Program-made: the position numbers and the translations under genes
Part shown: piece after piece, positions 1 through 5,375 of the stretch
Layout of the letters: each line of letters starts with the position of its first letter
Position numbering within the stretch: the first letter of the stretch is position 1
NCBI GenBank assembly: GCA_031273305.1
Contig: JAISSC010000007.1
Coordinates: 1 to 6,298 of the forward strand
Reading direction: 5' to 3'
Length of the DNA stretch: 6,298 bases
Origin: Flavobacteriaceae bacterium
GTDB taxonomy: Bacteria; Bacteroidota; Bacteroidia; Flavobacteriales; Weeksellaceae
Notes under the pieces: model-generated
The model's database searches: none
Told to the model about the DNA's origin: nothing
Seen by the model: the letters and a program-made list of their open reading frames with translations, nothing else

Positions 1-7
1 GATAAAA

Positions 8-35
8 CTTTTATCACAGTAAAAGCATTTTTTTT
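8..35 (+). terminator. Possible weak terminator for a gene left of the window
   Basis: Perfect 6-bp arms CTTTTA (8-13) and TAAAAG (20-25) enclose a 6-nt loop, and eight T residues follow at 28-35. This is the layout of an intrinsic terminator on the plus strand, and it would suit a plus-strand gene ending just left of the window, convergent with folA. The stem has only one G-C pair. An overlapping inverted repeat (GATAAAA 1-7, TTTTATC 9-15) could compete with it. In AT-rich DNA this can arise by chance. The rest of 1-197 holds no gene that I can support. Confidence 0.3.
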
Positions 36-197
36 ATTCATAACCTTTGAGTATAATCAAAGCTAACAATAATAAGGGATTCAGGAATTTTCAGCCTAAA
101 AAATGTCCATTAAGCCTAATTTTTTGAATTTATTGAACATTTTATAAACTTTGCAATACCAAAATGGGTGTCGCATAGTCAAAGTCAGGAGTGAATT

Positions 198-686
198 TTA
201 TCCTCTGGAATAGGTTAAGAAAGTGAAATCATACAAGTGTTTTTCATCCTTAGGATGAAATTCCTCAAAAGTCTTTTTCCATTCGGAGGAGTTTATTTTC
301 GGGAAATACGTATCCGCCTCTTTCACTTTAGTGTGGACTAAAGTAAGTTCAATACGGTTCGTTGAGGCTAAAGCCTGTTCATAAACAGCCCCGCCTCCTA
401 TTACAAACGGGTTGGTATCCTTTTCCTCCGCTATCTTTATTGCCTCTTCCAGAGAATCGGTCAGGATAACCCCTTCGGGAACCTGATATTGCGGATTGCC
501 GGAAATAACGATATTAACACGGTTGGGCAATGGACGACCCAACGATTCAAAGGTTTTTCTTCCCATAATGACAACATGACCCTGAGTAAGGTTCTTAAAC
601 CTCTTCAGATCGTCTGAAAGATGCCAGAGAAGTCGGTTGTCTTTACCAATAGCATTATTTTCGTCCGTAGCGACAATGATGGTCAT
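198..686 (-). CDS. folA: Dihydrofolate reductase
   Basis: This enzyme reduces 7,8-dihydrofolate to tetrahydrofolate with NADPH in the cytoplasm, supplying one-carbon carriers for thymidylate, purine and Met/fMet synthesis. At 162 residues it has the normal length for a chromosomal bacterial DHFR. Visible family signatures are the N-terminal strand with the Met20-type loop (NNAIGKDNRLLWHL, residues 10-23) and the catalytic acid Asp26, matching Asp27 of E. coli in W-x-L-x-x-D-L. The MGRKTFESLGRPLPNR block (41-56) is the NADPH/folate-binding region, and its Arg56 corresponds to the glutamate-tail-binding Arg57. The second cofactor loop is IGGGAVYEQ (96-104), and LTLVHTKVKEADTYFP (114-129) forms the core strands. 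The start ATG shares one base with the upstream lipoprotein stop (TAATG), so the two genes are probably cotranscribed and translationally coupled. No thyA is visible next to it. No T-run hairpin is evident downstream on the minus strand. Confidence 0.97.
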   Translation of the reverse strand: MTIIVATDENNAIGKDNRLLWHLSDDLKRFKNLTQGHVVIMGRKTFESLGRPLPNRVNIVISGNPQYQVPEGVILTDSLEEAIKIAEEKDTNPFVIGGGAVYEQALASTNRIELTLVHTKVKEADTYFPKINSSEWKKTFEEFHPKDEKHLYDFTFLTYSRG

Positions 687-1219
687 TAATAATATGATTT
701 TTTCTTTTCCTTCGGAGGATAATAAGTAAATACTTTTTGAAGAGCCTTTCCTATCTGTTCTTCCTTATTTCCTGTATTACCCACATCAAGACCATCTGCG
801 ATACCCTCCCAGACCAATACATTCTTTTTGGCATCTACCAGATGAATAGTAATTTTTCCCTCTCTGGATTCATAAACAGTACGAGTACCCGACCACATAT
901 ATCCCCATCCCCACGGACCGCCCCAATAAGGATCATTGTCAACATTTATCACTTTTCTCGAAGACGCCAAAACATTTACAGTAAGGTCTCCGTCAGCACT
1001 TGCCGTTAATCCCTTGCTTTTCAACTGTTCTGTCAAAGCCCGAACGATACGGTTTTTATCTATATCATTGAGCTTTAGTTGATCTATTCCTTCCTGATAA
1101 ACAGTAAATGTTTTATATTGAGAAAAATCTACGGTTTTATCATAATCATAAGAAGTATGTATTGCACAGCCTGTCATTAACAGCCCGATTCCGGTTATTA
1201 AAAAAATTATAGGTTTCAT
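686..1219 (-). CDS. DUF4136-type lipoprotein
   Basis: This is a predicted lipoprotein of 177 residues. The N-terminus is a signal peptide with a hydrophobic core at residues 4-16 and lipobox MTGC ending at Cys18. The mature part fits the DUF4136 family, widespread in Bacteroidota and proteobacteria: an opening YDYDKTVDFSQYKTFTVY (24-41), a middle DLTVNVLASSRKVINV (78-93), a glycine/tryptophan loop PYWGGPWGWGYMW (97-109), then TRTVYESREGKITIHLVDAKKNVLVWEG, ending in a basic tail. The Ser/Asp-rich surface-export signal seen in the other lipoprotein of this window is absent (Cys-Ala-Ile-His), so a periplasmic-facing membrane location is more likely. The biochemical function of DUF4136 is not known. 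It is the first gene of a minus-strand pair with folA; the two reading frames overlap by one base. No Shine-Dalgarno sequence precedes the ATG, as is usual in this phylum. The family call is from memory of the pattern. Confidence 0.88.
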   Translation of the reverse strand: MKPIIFLITGIGLLMTGCAIHTSYDYDKTVDFSQYKTFTVYQEGIDQLKLNDIDKNRIVRALTEQLKSKGLTASADGDLTVNVLASSRKVINVDNDPYWGGPWGWGYMWSGTRTVYESREGKITIHLVDAKKNVLVWEGIADGLDVGNTGNKEEQIGKALQKVFTYYPPKEKKKSYY

Positions 1220-1282
1220 AAGATGTAAATTTTAAAAATTTAACTAAATTGCATTTTAAACATAGACCCGCTAATATTGTAC

Positions 1283-1290
1283 CAAAAATA
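1283..1290 (-). promoter_or_regulatory. Bacteroidota -7 promoter motif for lipoprotein-folA
   Basis: On the minus strand this reads TATTTTTG, matching the Bacteroidota sigma-A -7 consensus TAnnTTTG, about 63 bases upstream of the lipoprotein ATG. No clear TTG -33 box lies at the usual distance, so the call rests on the -7 box and its position. Downstream bases (GGTACAATAT) resemble those after the candidate promoter of the lipoprotein gene at 4371-5201. Confidence 0.45.
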
Positions 1291-1332
1291 AACACAGAGA
1301 TATTTATGATAAAAAATAATCGGTTTTATCCG

Positions 1333-1423
1333 GAGATTTATCTCATTATCCCTTCTAATCGAATAGAATCATGACGGAAATATTCTGCGAAAGAATAAAA
1401 ATCATGTCCATAATCTAATAGAT
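1333..1423. promoter_or_regulatory. Cluster of short dyad symmetries, possible operator region
   Basis: Four short inverted repeats lie in this AT-rich stretch between the divergent genes. They are GAGAT-TT-ATCTC (1333-1344), TTCTA-N6-TAGAA with a TCGA centre (1353-1368), TATTCT-GCGAA-AGAATA (1381-1397) and ATCTA-A-TAGAT (1413-1423). The second and third share TTCT/AGAA ends with different spacing. The last lies 14 bases upstream of the plus-strand -7 motif, where a regulator could act. No regulator gene is nearby, and chance dyads are common in AT-rich DNA. Confidence 0.22.
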
Positions 1424-1437
1424 CAGTAAAAAAACAG

Positions 1438-1445
1438 TAAATTTG
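1438..1445 (+). promoter_or_regulatory. Bacteroidota -7 promoter motif for HAD-map cluster
   Basis: TAAATTTG is an exact TAnnTTTG match, 25 bases before the ATG of the HAD gene, leaving a short leader. No TTG -33 element is apparent. The leader has no Shine-Dalgarno sequence, consistent with Bacteroidota initiation that relies on AT-rich leaders. Confidence 0.5.
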
Positions 1446-1470
1446 TTACATTAATTCATTTTTAACACTT

Positions 1471-1911
1471 ATGAACAGTAAAATTATTGCCATAGATTTT
1501 GACGGAACTATCGTAGAAGATAAGTATCCTGAAATAGGAAGACCCCTGATCTTTGCTTTCGACACGATGAGGAAACTTCAGGGAAGAGGCTATCGGTTGG
1601 TACTCTGGACCTACCGACAGGGAAAACGATTGGACGAGGCAGTTGAATTTTGTAAGAAGAATGGAATTGAATTTTATGCAGTTAATGCCAGCTTTGAAGG
1701 TGAGGTTTTTGAAATAGAAAGTCAAAGCAGGAAAATTCACGCAGACTATTTTATTGATGACCGAAATCTGGGAGGATTTCCGGGTTGGGGAGAGGTATAT
1801 GAGATCATCAAAGAAAAAATAGAATTTGGAATAGAAGGAAGACAAGTAATTCCCTATTCAAAAAGAAGACATAAGAAAAAAGGATTTTTTTCAAGAATTT
1901 TTAAATCATGA
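1471..1911 (+). CDS. HAD-superfamily hydrolase, BT0820-like
   Basis: This is a small HAD-fold protein of 146 residues, predicted to be a Mg-dependent phosphatase in the cytoplasm. The HAD motifs appear in order. Motif I is IDFDGTIV (8-15), with nucleophile Asp9 and acid/base Asp11. Motif II is LVLWTYR (43-49), with Thr47. Lys88 in SRKIHADYF is the motif III candidate. Asp96-Asp97 in FIDDRNLGG is motif IV. The cap region between motifs I and II is minimal, so small molecules or accessible phosphates could be substrates, but none can be named. Homologues resemble the structurally known Bacteroides BT0820 type. The C-terminus (residues 128-146) is strongly basic, with RRHKKK and RIFK, possibly for nucleic-acid or membrane contact. 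It opens the plus-strand cluster and overlaps map by ATGA, which suggests coupled translation. The start is the first ATG after the -7 motif. Confidence 0.85.
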   Translation: MNSKIIAIDFDGTIVEDKYPEIGRPLIFAFDTMRKLQGRGYRLVLWTYRQGKRLDEAVEFCKKNGIEFYAVNASFEGEVFEIESQSRKIHADYFIDDRNLGGFPGWGEVYEIIKEKIEFGIEGRQVIPYSKRRHKKKGFFSRIFKS

Positions 1912-2729
1912 TAAAATTAAAAACAAGAGAGGAGATTGAGTTGATGTATGAAAGTGCTCAGTTGGTTTCTAAAACTTTAGGAATGTTGTCGAAAGAGGTA
2001 AAACCAGGAGTAACTTCCCTGCAACTGGATAAACTGGCAGAAGAGTTTATAAGAGATCACGGAGCCGTTCCCGGTTTTTTAGGAATGTATGATTTCCCGA
2101 ATACCCTTTGCATGTCTCCGAACGAGCAGGTAGTTCATGGAATCCCCGACAATACACCCTTAAAAGAAGGAGACATTATTTCCATAGATTGCGGAGCCGT
2201 AAAAAACGGTTTTTACGGAGATCAGGCATACACATTTGCCGTAGGAGAAATCTCTCCGGAGGTACAAAAAATGATGGAAATAACCAAACAAAGCCTATAT
2301 GCCGGGATAAAAAAATGCAGAGAGGGGAACAGGATAGGCGATATTAGCTTTGCCATACAATTAGTATGTGAAAATGCAGGATATGGCGTGGTGAGGGAAC
2401 TGGTAGGGCATGGAGTAGGAAGAGATATGCATGAAGACCCACAGGTTCCGAATTACGGAAGAAAAGGAAGCGGGATCAAGATAGAAGAAGGATTGGTTAT
2501 AGCCATAGAACCGATGATAAACTTAGGTACCTATAAAGTAAAATTTCATGATGACGGTTGGAAGGTGACCACACGGGATAATCAGCCATCCTGTCATTTT
2601 GAACACGACGTGGCAGTAGTGGACGGTCAGCCGAGATTGTTGTCAACATTTGCATATATTTATGAAGCACAAGGTATCTCCTCCGACGAAGAAGAAGAAT
2701 TTTTATACCGGTCTCTGCATCACTCCTGA
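1908..2729 (+). CDS. map: Methionine aminopeptidase, type I
   Basis: This enzyme removes the initiator methionine from nascent proteins after deformylation, acting at the ribosome exit. At 273 residues it has the pita-bread fold signatures of type I MetAP. The five metal ligands are all present: Asp94 (SIDCGA), Asp105 (YGDQA), His168 (GHGVG), Glu201 (IEPM) and Glu232 (FEHDV). The substrate-contact histidines His77 (VVHGIP) and His175 (MHEDP) are also present. There is no N-terminal SH3-binding or zinc-finger extension. A short acidic C-terminal tail (STFAYIYEAQGISSDEEEEF, 247-266) follows the catalytic domain, as I recall for flavobacterial Map. The first codon overlaps the stop of the HAD gene (ATGA), and the methyltransferase starts 7 bases after the stop codon. 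In many bacteria map sits in the secY-infA ribosomal region; here it does not, so a second copy elsewhere is possible. Confidence 0.96.
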   Translation: MIKLKTREEIELMYESAQLVSKTLGMLSKEVKPGVTSLQLDKLAEEFIRDHGAVPGFLGMYDFPNTLCMSPNEQVVHGIPDNTPLKEGDIISIDCGAVKNGFYGDQAYTFAVGEISPEVQKMMEITKQSLYAGIKKCREGNRIGDISFAIQLVCENAGYGVVRELVGHGVGRDMHEDPQVPNYGRKGSGIKIEEGLVIAIEPMINLGTYKVKFHDDGWKVTTRDNQPSCHFEHDVAVVDGQPRLLSTFAYIYEAQGISSDEEEEFLYRSLHHS

Positions 2730-2735
2730 TCATCA

Positions 2736-3506
2736 ATGAAAAAACTGTTTAAATTTTTTCTGAACTCAATTCCTCGTCCCTTATTGATAAAGTTCAGCTA
2801 TGCCTTTGCCCCAATGATTTCCCTTTTTTATAGAGGAAATAAATTTACAGACCCGATCGACGGAAGATCATACCGGAAATTTCTACCCTATGGGTATGGC
2901 ACACAAAGGGAAAATGCCCTATCGCCGGGAACTCTTTCATTGGAAAGACACAGGCTGATGTGGCTTTATCTGAAAAGAGATACCGACTTCTTTACAACTC
3001 CGTTACACGTATTGAGCATAGCTCCCGAACAATGCTTTTTAAAAAGATTTAAGAACCTTAAGAACCTTAAATATGTTACGGCAGACTTATATTCTCCCAT
3101 AGTGGATGTAAAAGCGGATATTTTGGATCTGCCGTTTCAGGATAATGAGTTTGATGTAGTTTTTTGTAATCATGTATTGGAGCATATAGAAGATGACGCC
3201 AGAGCGATGTCCGAGCTATACCGGGTGATGAAACCCGGAGGTTGGGGGATTTTTCAGGTACCGATGAAGTATAGTTACGAAAAAACCTACGAAGATTTTT
3301 CCATTACCGGGAAAGAAGAACGTAAAAAACATTTCGGGCAATACGACCATGTCCGCTGGTATGGGTTGGATTATTTTACCCGGTTGGAAAAGGCCGGATT
3401 TCGGGTAGAACAGGTAAAATACTATGAAATTTTATCCGGAGAAGAACTAGAACGATATGCACTTTCTAAAAACGAGATTTTGCCCGTAGTGAGAAAACCG
3501 ACATAA
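2736..3506 (+). CDS. Class I SAM-dependent methyltransferase
   Basis: This is a 256-residue protein with a Methyltransf_11-type Rossmann fold in its centre. The SAM-binding segment is LHVLSIAPEQCF (90-101), where the usual glycine-rich E/DxGxGxG loop is replaced by APEQ. It is followed by TADLYSP (115-121), the acidic VKADILDLPF (125-134), FDVVFCNHVLEHI (139-151) and RVMKPGGWGIFQVP (163-176). Downstream, KHFGQYDHVRWYGLDYF (198-214) is characteristic of this family as I remember it. The N-terminal part has a hydrophobic stretch (about 20-32), followed by DPIDGRSYRKFLPYGY and SPGTLSLERHRLMWLYL. In related proteins I recall CPxCG and CPxCxSLERH at these places, so a zinc-ribbon may have been lost. 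The substrate is unknown. Its position directly behind map is compatible with a cell-envelope or translation role but does not settle it. No Shine-Dalgarno sequence is visible in the 6-base gap. Confidence 0.85.
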   Translation: MKKLFKFFLNSIPRPLLIKFSYAFAPMISLFYRGNKFTDPIDGRSYRKFLPYGYGTQRENALSPGTLSLERHRLMWLYLKRDTDFFTTPLHVLSIAPEQCFLKRFKNLKNLKYVTADLYSPIVDVKADILDLPFQDNEFDVVFCNHVLEHIEDDARAMSELYRVMKPGGWGIFQVPMKYSYEKTYEDFSITGKEERKKHFGQYDHVRWYGLDYFTRLEKAGFRVEQVKYYEILSGEELERYALSKNEILPVVRKPT

Positions 3507-3545
3507 TTGGGATATATTTTTATGAACACAAACTAAGCACAACAC

Positions 3546-4094
3546 ATGAACTCCCGGCAAAAACCAGAAAAATTAAAATTAGAAGCTCTGAACCGGAAAT
3601 CAGTAAAGGAATTTAAGGAAAGCAATAAACTTCCGGTGATGGTAATATTGGATAATATACGTTCCATGCACAATGTCGGTTCCGTATTCCGAACCTCCGA
3701 TGCTTTCTCTATGGAAAAAATCTATTTATGCGGAATTACACCCTGCCCTCCTCATCGGGAAATACAGAAAACAGCTTTGGGAGCAACAGAAAGCGTAGAA
3801 TGGGAACAGGTTGAATCCATCGCCGAATTATTAAAATACCTGAAAAAAGAAGGATATACCCTTATAGGAGTGGAGCAGGTAAAAGGAAGCGTTTTACTGC
3901 ATGAATATACCATAGACCCCGAACGGAAATATGCCCTGATTATGGGGAATGAAGTAGAAGGAATCAGTGAGGGGATTTTAGATTTGATAGATGTTTTTGT
4001 GGAAATTCCCCAATCCGGAACCAAACACTCCCTGAACGTAAGCGTATGTGCAGGGATAATCCTTTGGGAATGGTATCGTGCCTTAAAAAAATAA
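3546..4094 (+). CDS. SpoU/TrmH-family RNA 2'-O-methyltransferase
   Basis: This is a SPOUT-fold enzyme (182 residues) predicted to methylate ribose 2'-OH groups of tRNA or rRNA with SAM. Motif 1 is ILDNIRSMHNVGSVFRTSDA (34-53), with the conserved Asn43 and catalytic Arg49. Motif 2 is LIMGNEVEGIS (131-141), with Glu136. Motif 3 is IPQSGTKHSLNVSVCAG (154-170), which forms the trefoil knot and contains Ser162 and Asn164. The protein has only about 28 residues ahead of the catalytic domain and lacks the N-terminal substrate-binding domain of RlmB-type enzymes, so it is of the compact TrmH/TrmL class. The exact nucleotide target cannot be assigned. It lies 39 bases after the methyltransferase gene with no promoter motif between them, so it is probably the last gene of the cluster. 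The spacer contains only a four-codon frame (ATG AAC ACA AAC TAA). The start codon is the ATG after GCACAACAC. Confidence 0.92.
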   Translation: MNSRQKPEKLKLEALNRKSVKEFKESNKLPVMVILDNIRSMHNVGSVFRTSDAFSMEKIYLCGITPCPPHREIQKTALGATESVEWEQVESIAELLKYLKKEGYTLIGVEQVKGSVLLHEYTIDPERKYALIMGNEVEGISEGILDLIDVFVEIPQSGTKHSLNVSVCAGIILWEWYRALKK

Positions 4095-4119
4095 GCGGGG
4101 TTCCCGTGTTTGCGAGAAA

Positions 4120-4278
4120 GCGCAACGTAGAGACGTCCCAATTTGGGCGTCTCTGTGCGTTATCATTGTTGCATGCCTCATGCATAGGGGGTTGCTTCGC
4201 TACGCTCGCAATGGGTAGATTGCCACGCTCCACTACGTTCCGCTCTCAATGACACCACGCATAGGAACACAATAACCT
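4120..4278 (+). repeat. Composite intergenic repeat, copy A
   Basis: This 159-bp element aligns without gaps to 5376-5534 in the same orientation (constant offset 1256), with about 10 mismatches by eye. It lies between the convergent RNA methyltransferase and lipoprotein genes. Its left part is a stem-loop (4121-4159), and the first 44 bases are identical in the two copies. Its right part contains GCTTCGCTACGCTCGCAA (4195-4212) and GATTGC...CTCAATGAC, which resemble bacterial REP (repetitive extragenic palindromic) sequences of the 'GTCATTGCGAGCGAAGC' kind. GCAAT-GGGTAG-ATTGC (4208-4223) can form a small stem. The element is more GC-rich than its flanks and codes for nothing credible. Mismatches lie outside the stem-loop and cluster at 4243-4253. 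Confidence 0.92.
4121..4159 (+). other. Conserved stem-loop of repeat copy A
   Basis: Arms are CGCA (4121-4124) with TGCG (4156-4159), AGAGACG (4129-4135) with CGTCTCT (4148-4154), and CCCA (4137-4140) with TGGG (4144-4147) closing an ATT loop. T4136 is a one-base bulge. It lies 26 bases after the stop of the RNA methyltransferase gene and could end or protect that transcript. No T-run follows, so it is not a classical intrinsic terminator. Confidence 0.7.
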
Positions 4279-4287
4279 AATACACAA

Positions 4288-4314
4288 GTGGTTGCTGCAC
4301 TTCGTTTGCAAGGG
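4288..4314 (+). repeat. Possible extra REP-like unit beyond copy A
   Basis: GTGGTTGCTGCACTTCG followed by TTTGCAAGGG resembles the GGTTGCTTCG...CGCAATGGG unit inside the repeat (about 4189-4215). A shorter, more divergent counterpart (about 5544-5560, ATAGTTACGTCTGCAAG) follows copy B. The original element may therefore have been longer, with the right end decayed in both places. Confidence 0.4.
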
Positions 4315-4370
4315 CATGCTGCATTACAAAATAAAACAAACAATTCTCAGGTTAGTATATTATCTTACAA

Positions 4371-5201
4371 CTAATCAGCTCTAAAATTGATAGAATTGCC
4401 GCCTTTAATAAAACGTAACACATCACCGGCTTGTTTAGATATATAATGATATTCTACTTTTCCTGCATCATCTATGTTTTTACGTCGTAACACATCGGTA
4501 AATATCTTACCGTTAGGTAGTATTACTGTTCCTTCTCCATCTACTTCAAAATCAACATGATGATCAAATGAAGATACGTTGCCATTCGGTATTAAAAACA
4601 TGGTTGCTTCTGCATCTATTGTATATTTTACTCCCAAATATTGAGGATAAGTCTCGGTTGTCCCCGGTGTATAAACCCCAGCGGAAGTACTGGAAAAGAC
4701 ACCTGTATAGTATTTAGTATTATCCTGTACGCCTCCGTAAGTTATATTTCCTTTCTCATAGGAGTAATAATCAGAATAACTTACAGATTGACTGGGGATT
4801 AATTCTGTGGTCGTCCATTTCGTTAGATAACATTCGGTTGCATCAGGATAATAATCTTTATACGGAGATGTCGAGTAATCTATTGCCGCTCCTTCCGTTT
4901 CCACTATACTTGTGAGAATATACTTACTCAGATCAATTCCTGAGAAATCCCAAGTCACTCCCTTTCCTACAGCTCCGGGATCAAGTTGTTTGCCTATATC
5001 TTCTCCCAAATAATATTGATGGGAAACAATCTTCATGATAGCATGCCTCTTGGCGTCTTCCAGTGTAATCTCCAGACCTCCTGCACCGCCTCCATTACCT
5101 CCACCTCCCGGTGAATCATTGTCATCGTCATCACTGCTACTGCTGCATGCCGTGAATAAAAATGTACTACAAATTAGTGCTAATAATTTATAAATTCTCA
5201 T
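4371..5201 (-). CDS. Surface lipoprotein of unrecognised family
   Basis: This is a predicted lipoprotein of 276 residues. The signal peptide has a hydrophobic core at residues 6-16 and lipobox FTAC with Cys19. Directly after the Cys come SSSSDDDDND (20-29), then a Gly-rich linker (32-42). An acidic Ser/Asp stretch at this place acts as a lipoprotein export signal to the outer surface in Bacteroidota, so surface display is likely. The mature part (43-276) is rich in Tyr, Ser, Thr and Gly and looks like a beta-rich domain. Landmarks are LEDAKRHAIMKIVSHQYYLGEDIG (47-70), GKGVTWDFSGIDLS (79-92), a tyrosine-rich middle (YSDYYSYEKGNITYGG) and a C-terminal GEGTVILPNGKIFTDVLRRK. The 'TWDFSG' segment recalls beta-sandwich domains at the start of some secreted Bacteroidota proteins, but I cannot assign a family. 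The gene is monocistronic by position and bracketed by direct repeats. No catalytic motif is visible. Confidence 0.85.
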   Translation of the reverse strand: MRIYKLLALICSTFLFTACSSSSDDDDNDSPGGGGNGGGAGGLEITLEDAKRHAIMKIVSHQYYLGEDIGKQLDPGAVGKGVTWDFSGIDLSKYILTSIVETEGAAIDYSTSPYKDYYPDATECYLTKWTTTELIPSQSVSYSDYYSYEKGNITYGGVQDNTKYYTGVFSSTSAGVYTPGTTETYPQYLGVKYTIDAEATMFLIPNGNVSSFDHHVDFEVDGEGTVILPNGKIFTDVLRRKNIDDAGKVEYHYISKQAGDVLRFIKGGNSINFRAD

Positions 5202-5233
5202 ATGGTTTAGTTTATAAAATGTTATATTGCTAG

Positions 5234-5241
5234 CAAAAATA
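5234..5241 (-). promoter_or_regulatory. Bacteroidota -7 promoter motif for surface lipoprotein
   Basis: The minus strand reads TATTTTTG, an exact TAnnTTTG match 32 bases upstream of the lipoprotein ATG. It is followed by CTAGCAATAT, close to the GTACAATAT after the identical octamer at 1290-1283. No TTG -33 box is seen; the upstream DNA is nearly pure A/T. Confidence 0.5.
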
Positions 5242-5301
5242 ATAAAATTATTTTTAATATTGTAAATAAAAAATAACGGTCTTATTTGGGTGGTATAGTT
5301 T

Positions 5302-5329
5302 ATTACATACCTACCGGCAGGTATGTAAT
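5302..5329. repeat. Strong palindrome with perfect 11-bp arms
   Basis: ATTACATACCT (5302-5312) and AGGTATGTAAT (5319-5329) are exact reverse complements around the hexamer ACCGGC, whose CCGG core is itself self-complementary. The hairpin would be stable on either strand. It lies upstream of the lipoprotein promoter and downstream of the deoxyhypusine-synthase-like gene. It could terminate or protect read-through from that gene, bind a protein, or be a small dispersed palindromic repeat. There is no flanking T-run. Confidence 0.75.
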
Positions 5330-5375
5330 GTAATTAATTTATAAACAATAGGTTGTAGGCTGTAATTGGTAAGAT

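Noticed and set aside
58..65. Minus-strand TAGCTTTG matching TAnnTTTG, as a promoter for a gene left of the window
   Set aside because: One such match in this much AT-rich sequence is expected by chance. No gene start is visible to its left, and the terminator-like hairpin at 8-35 suggests a plus-strand neighbour instead.
737..1009. Plus-strand open frame of 90 codons
   Set aside because: It lies opposite the DUF4136 lipoprotein, which has a signal peptide and family pattern; the plus-strand peptide has no recognisable features.
1462..1845. Minus-strand open frame of 127 codons
   Set aside because: It is antisense to the HAD gene with its intact DFDGT and DD motifs; its composition is that of a reverse-strand shadow.
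2108..2736. Open frames on both strands inside map (2108-2347 plus, 2497-2736 minus)
   Set aside because: Both overlap the Map coding sequence, whose metal ligands are all intact; the peptides are Arg-rich shadows.
4096..4106. CGGG-GTT-CCCG hairpin right after the RNA methyltransferase stop
   Set aside because: The stem is only 4 bp with no T-run; too weak to call a terminator.
3752..4252. Open frames at 3752-4141 and 3964-4233 (minus) and 4046-4252 (plus)
   Set aside because: They run through the end of the RNA methyltransferase gene into repeat copy A; one shares its peptide with the frame in copy B only because the DNA is repeated.
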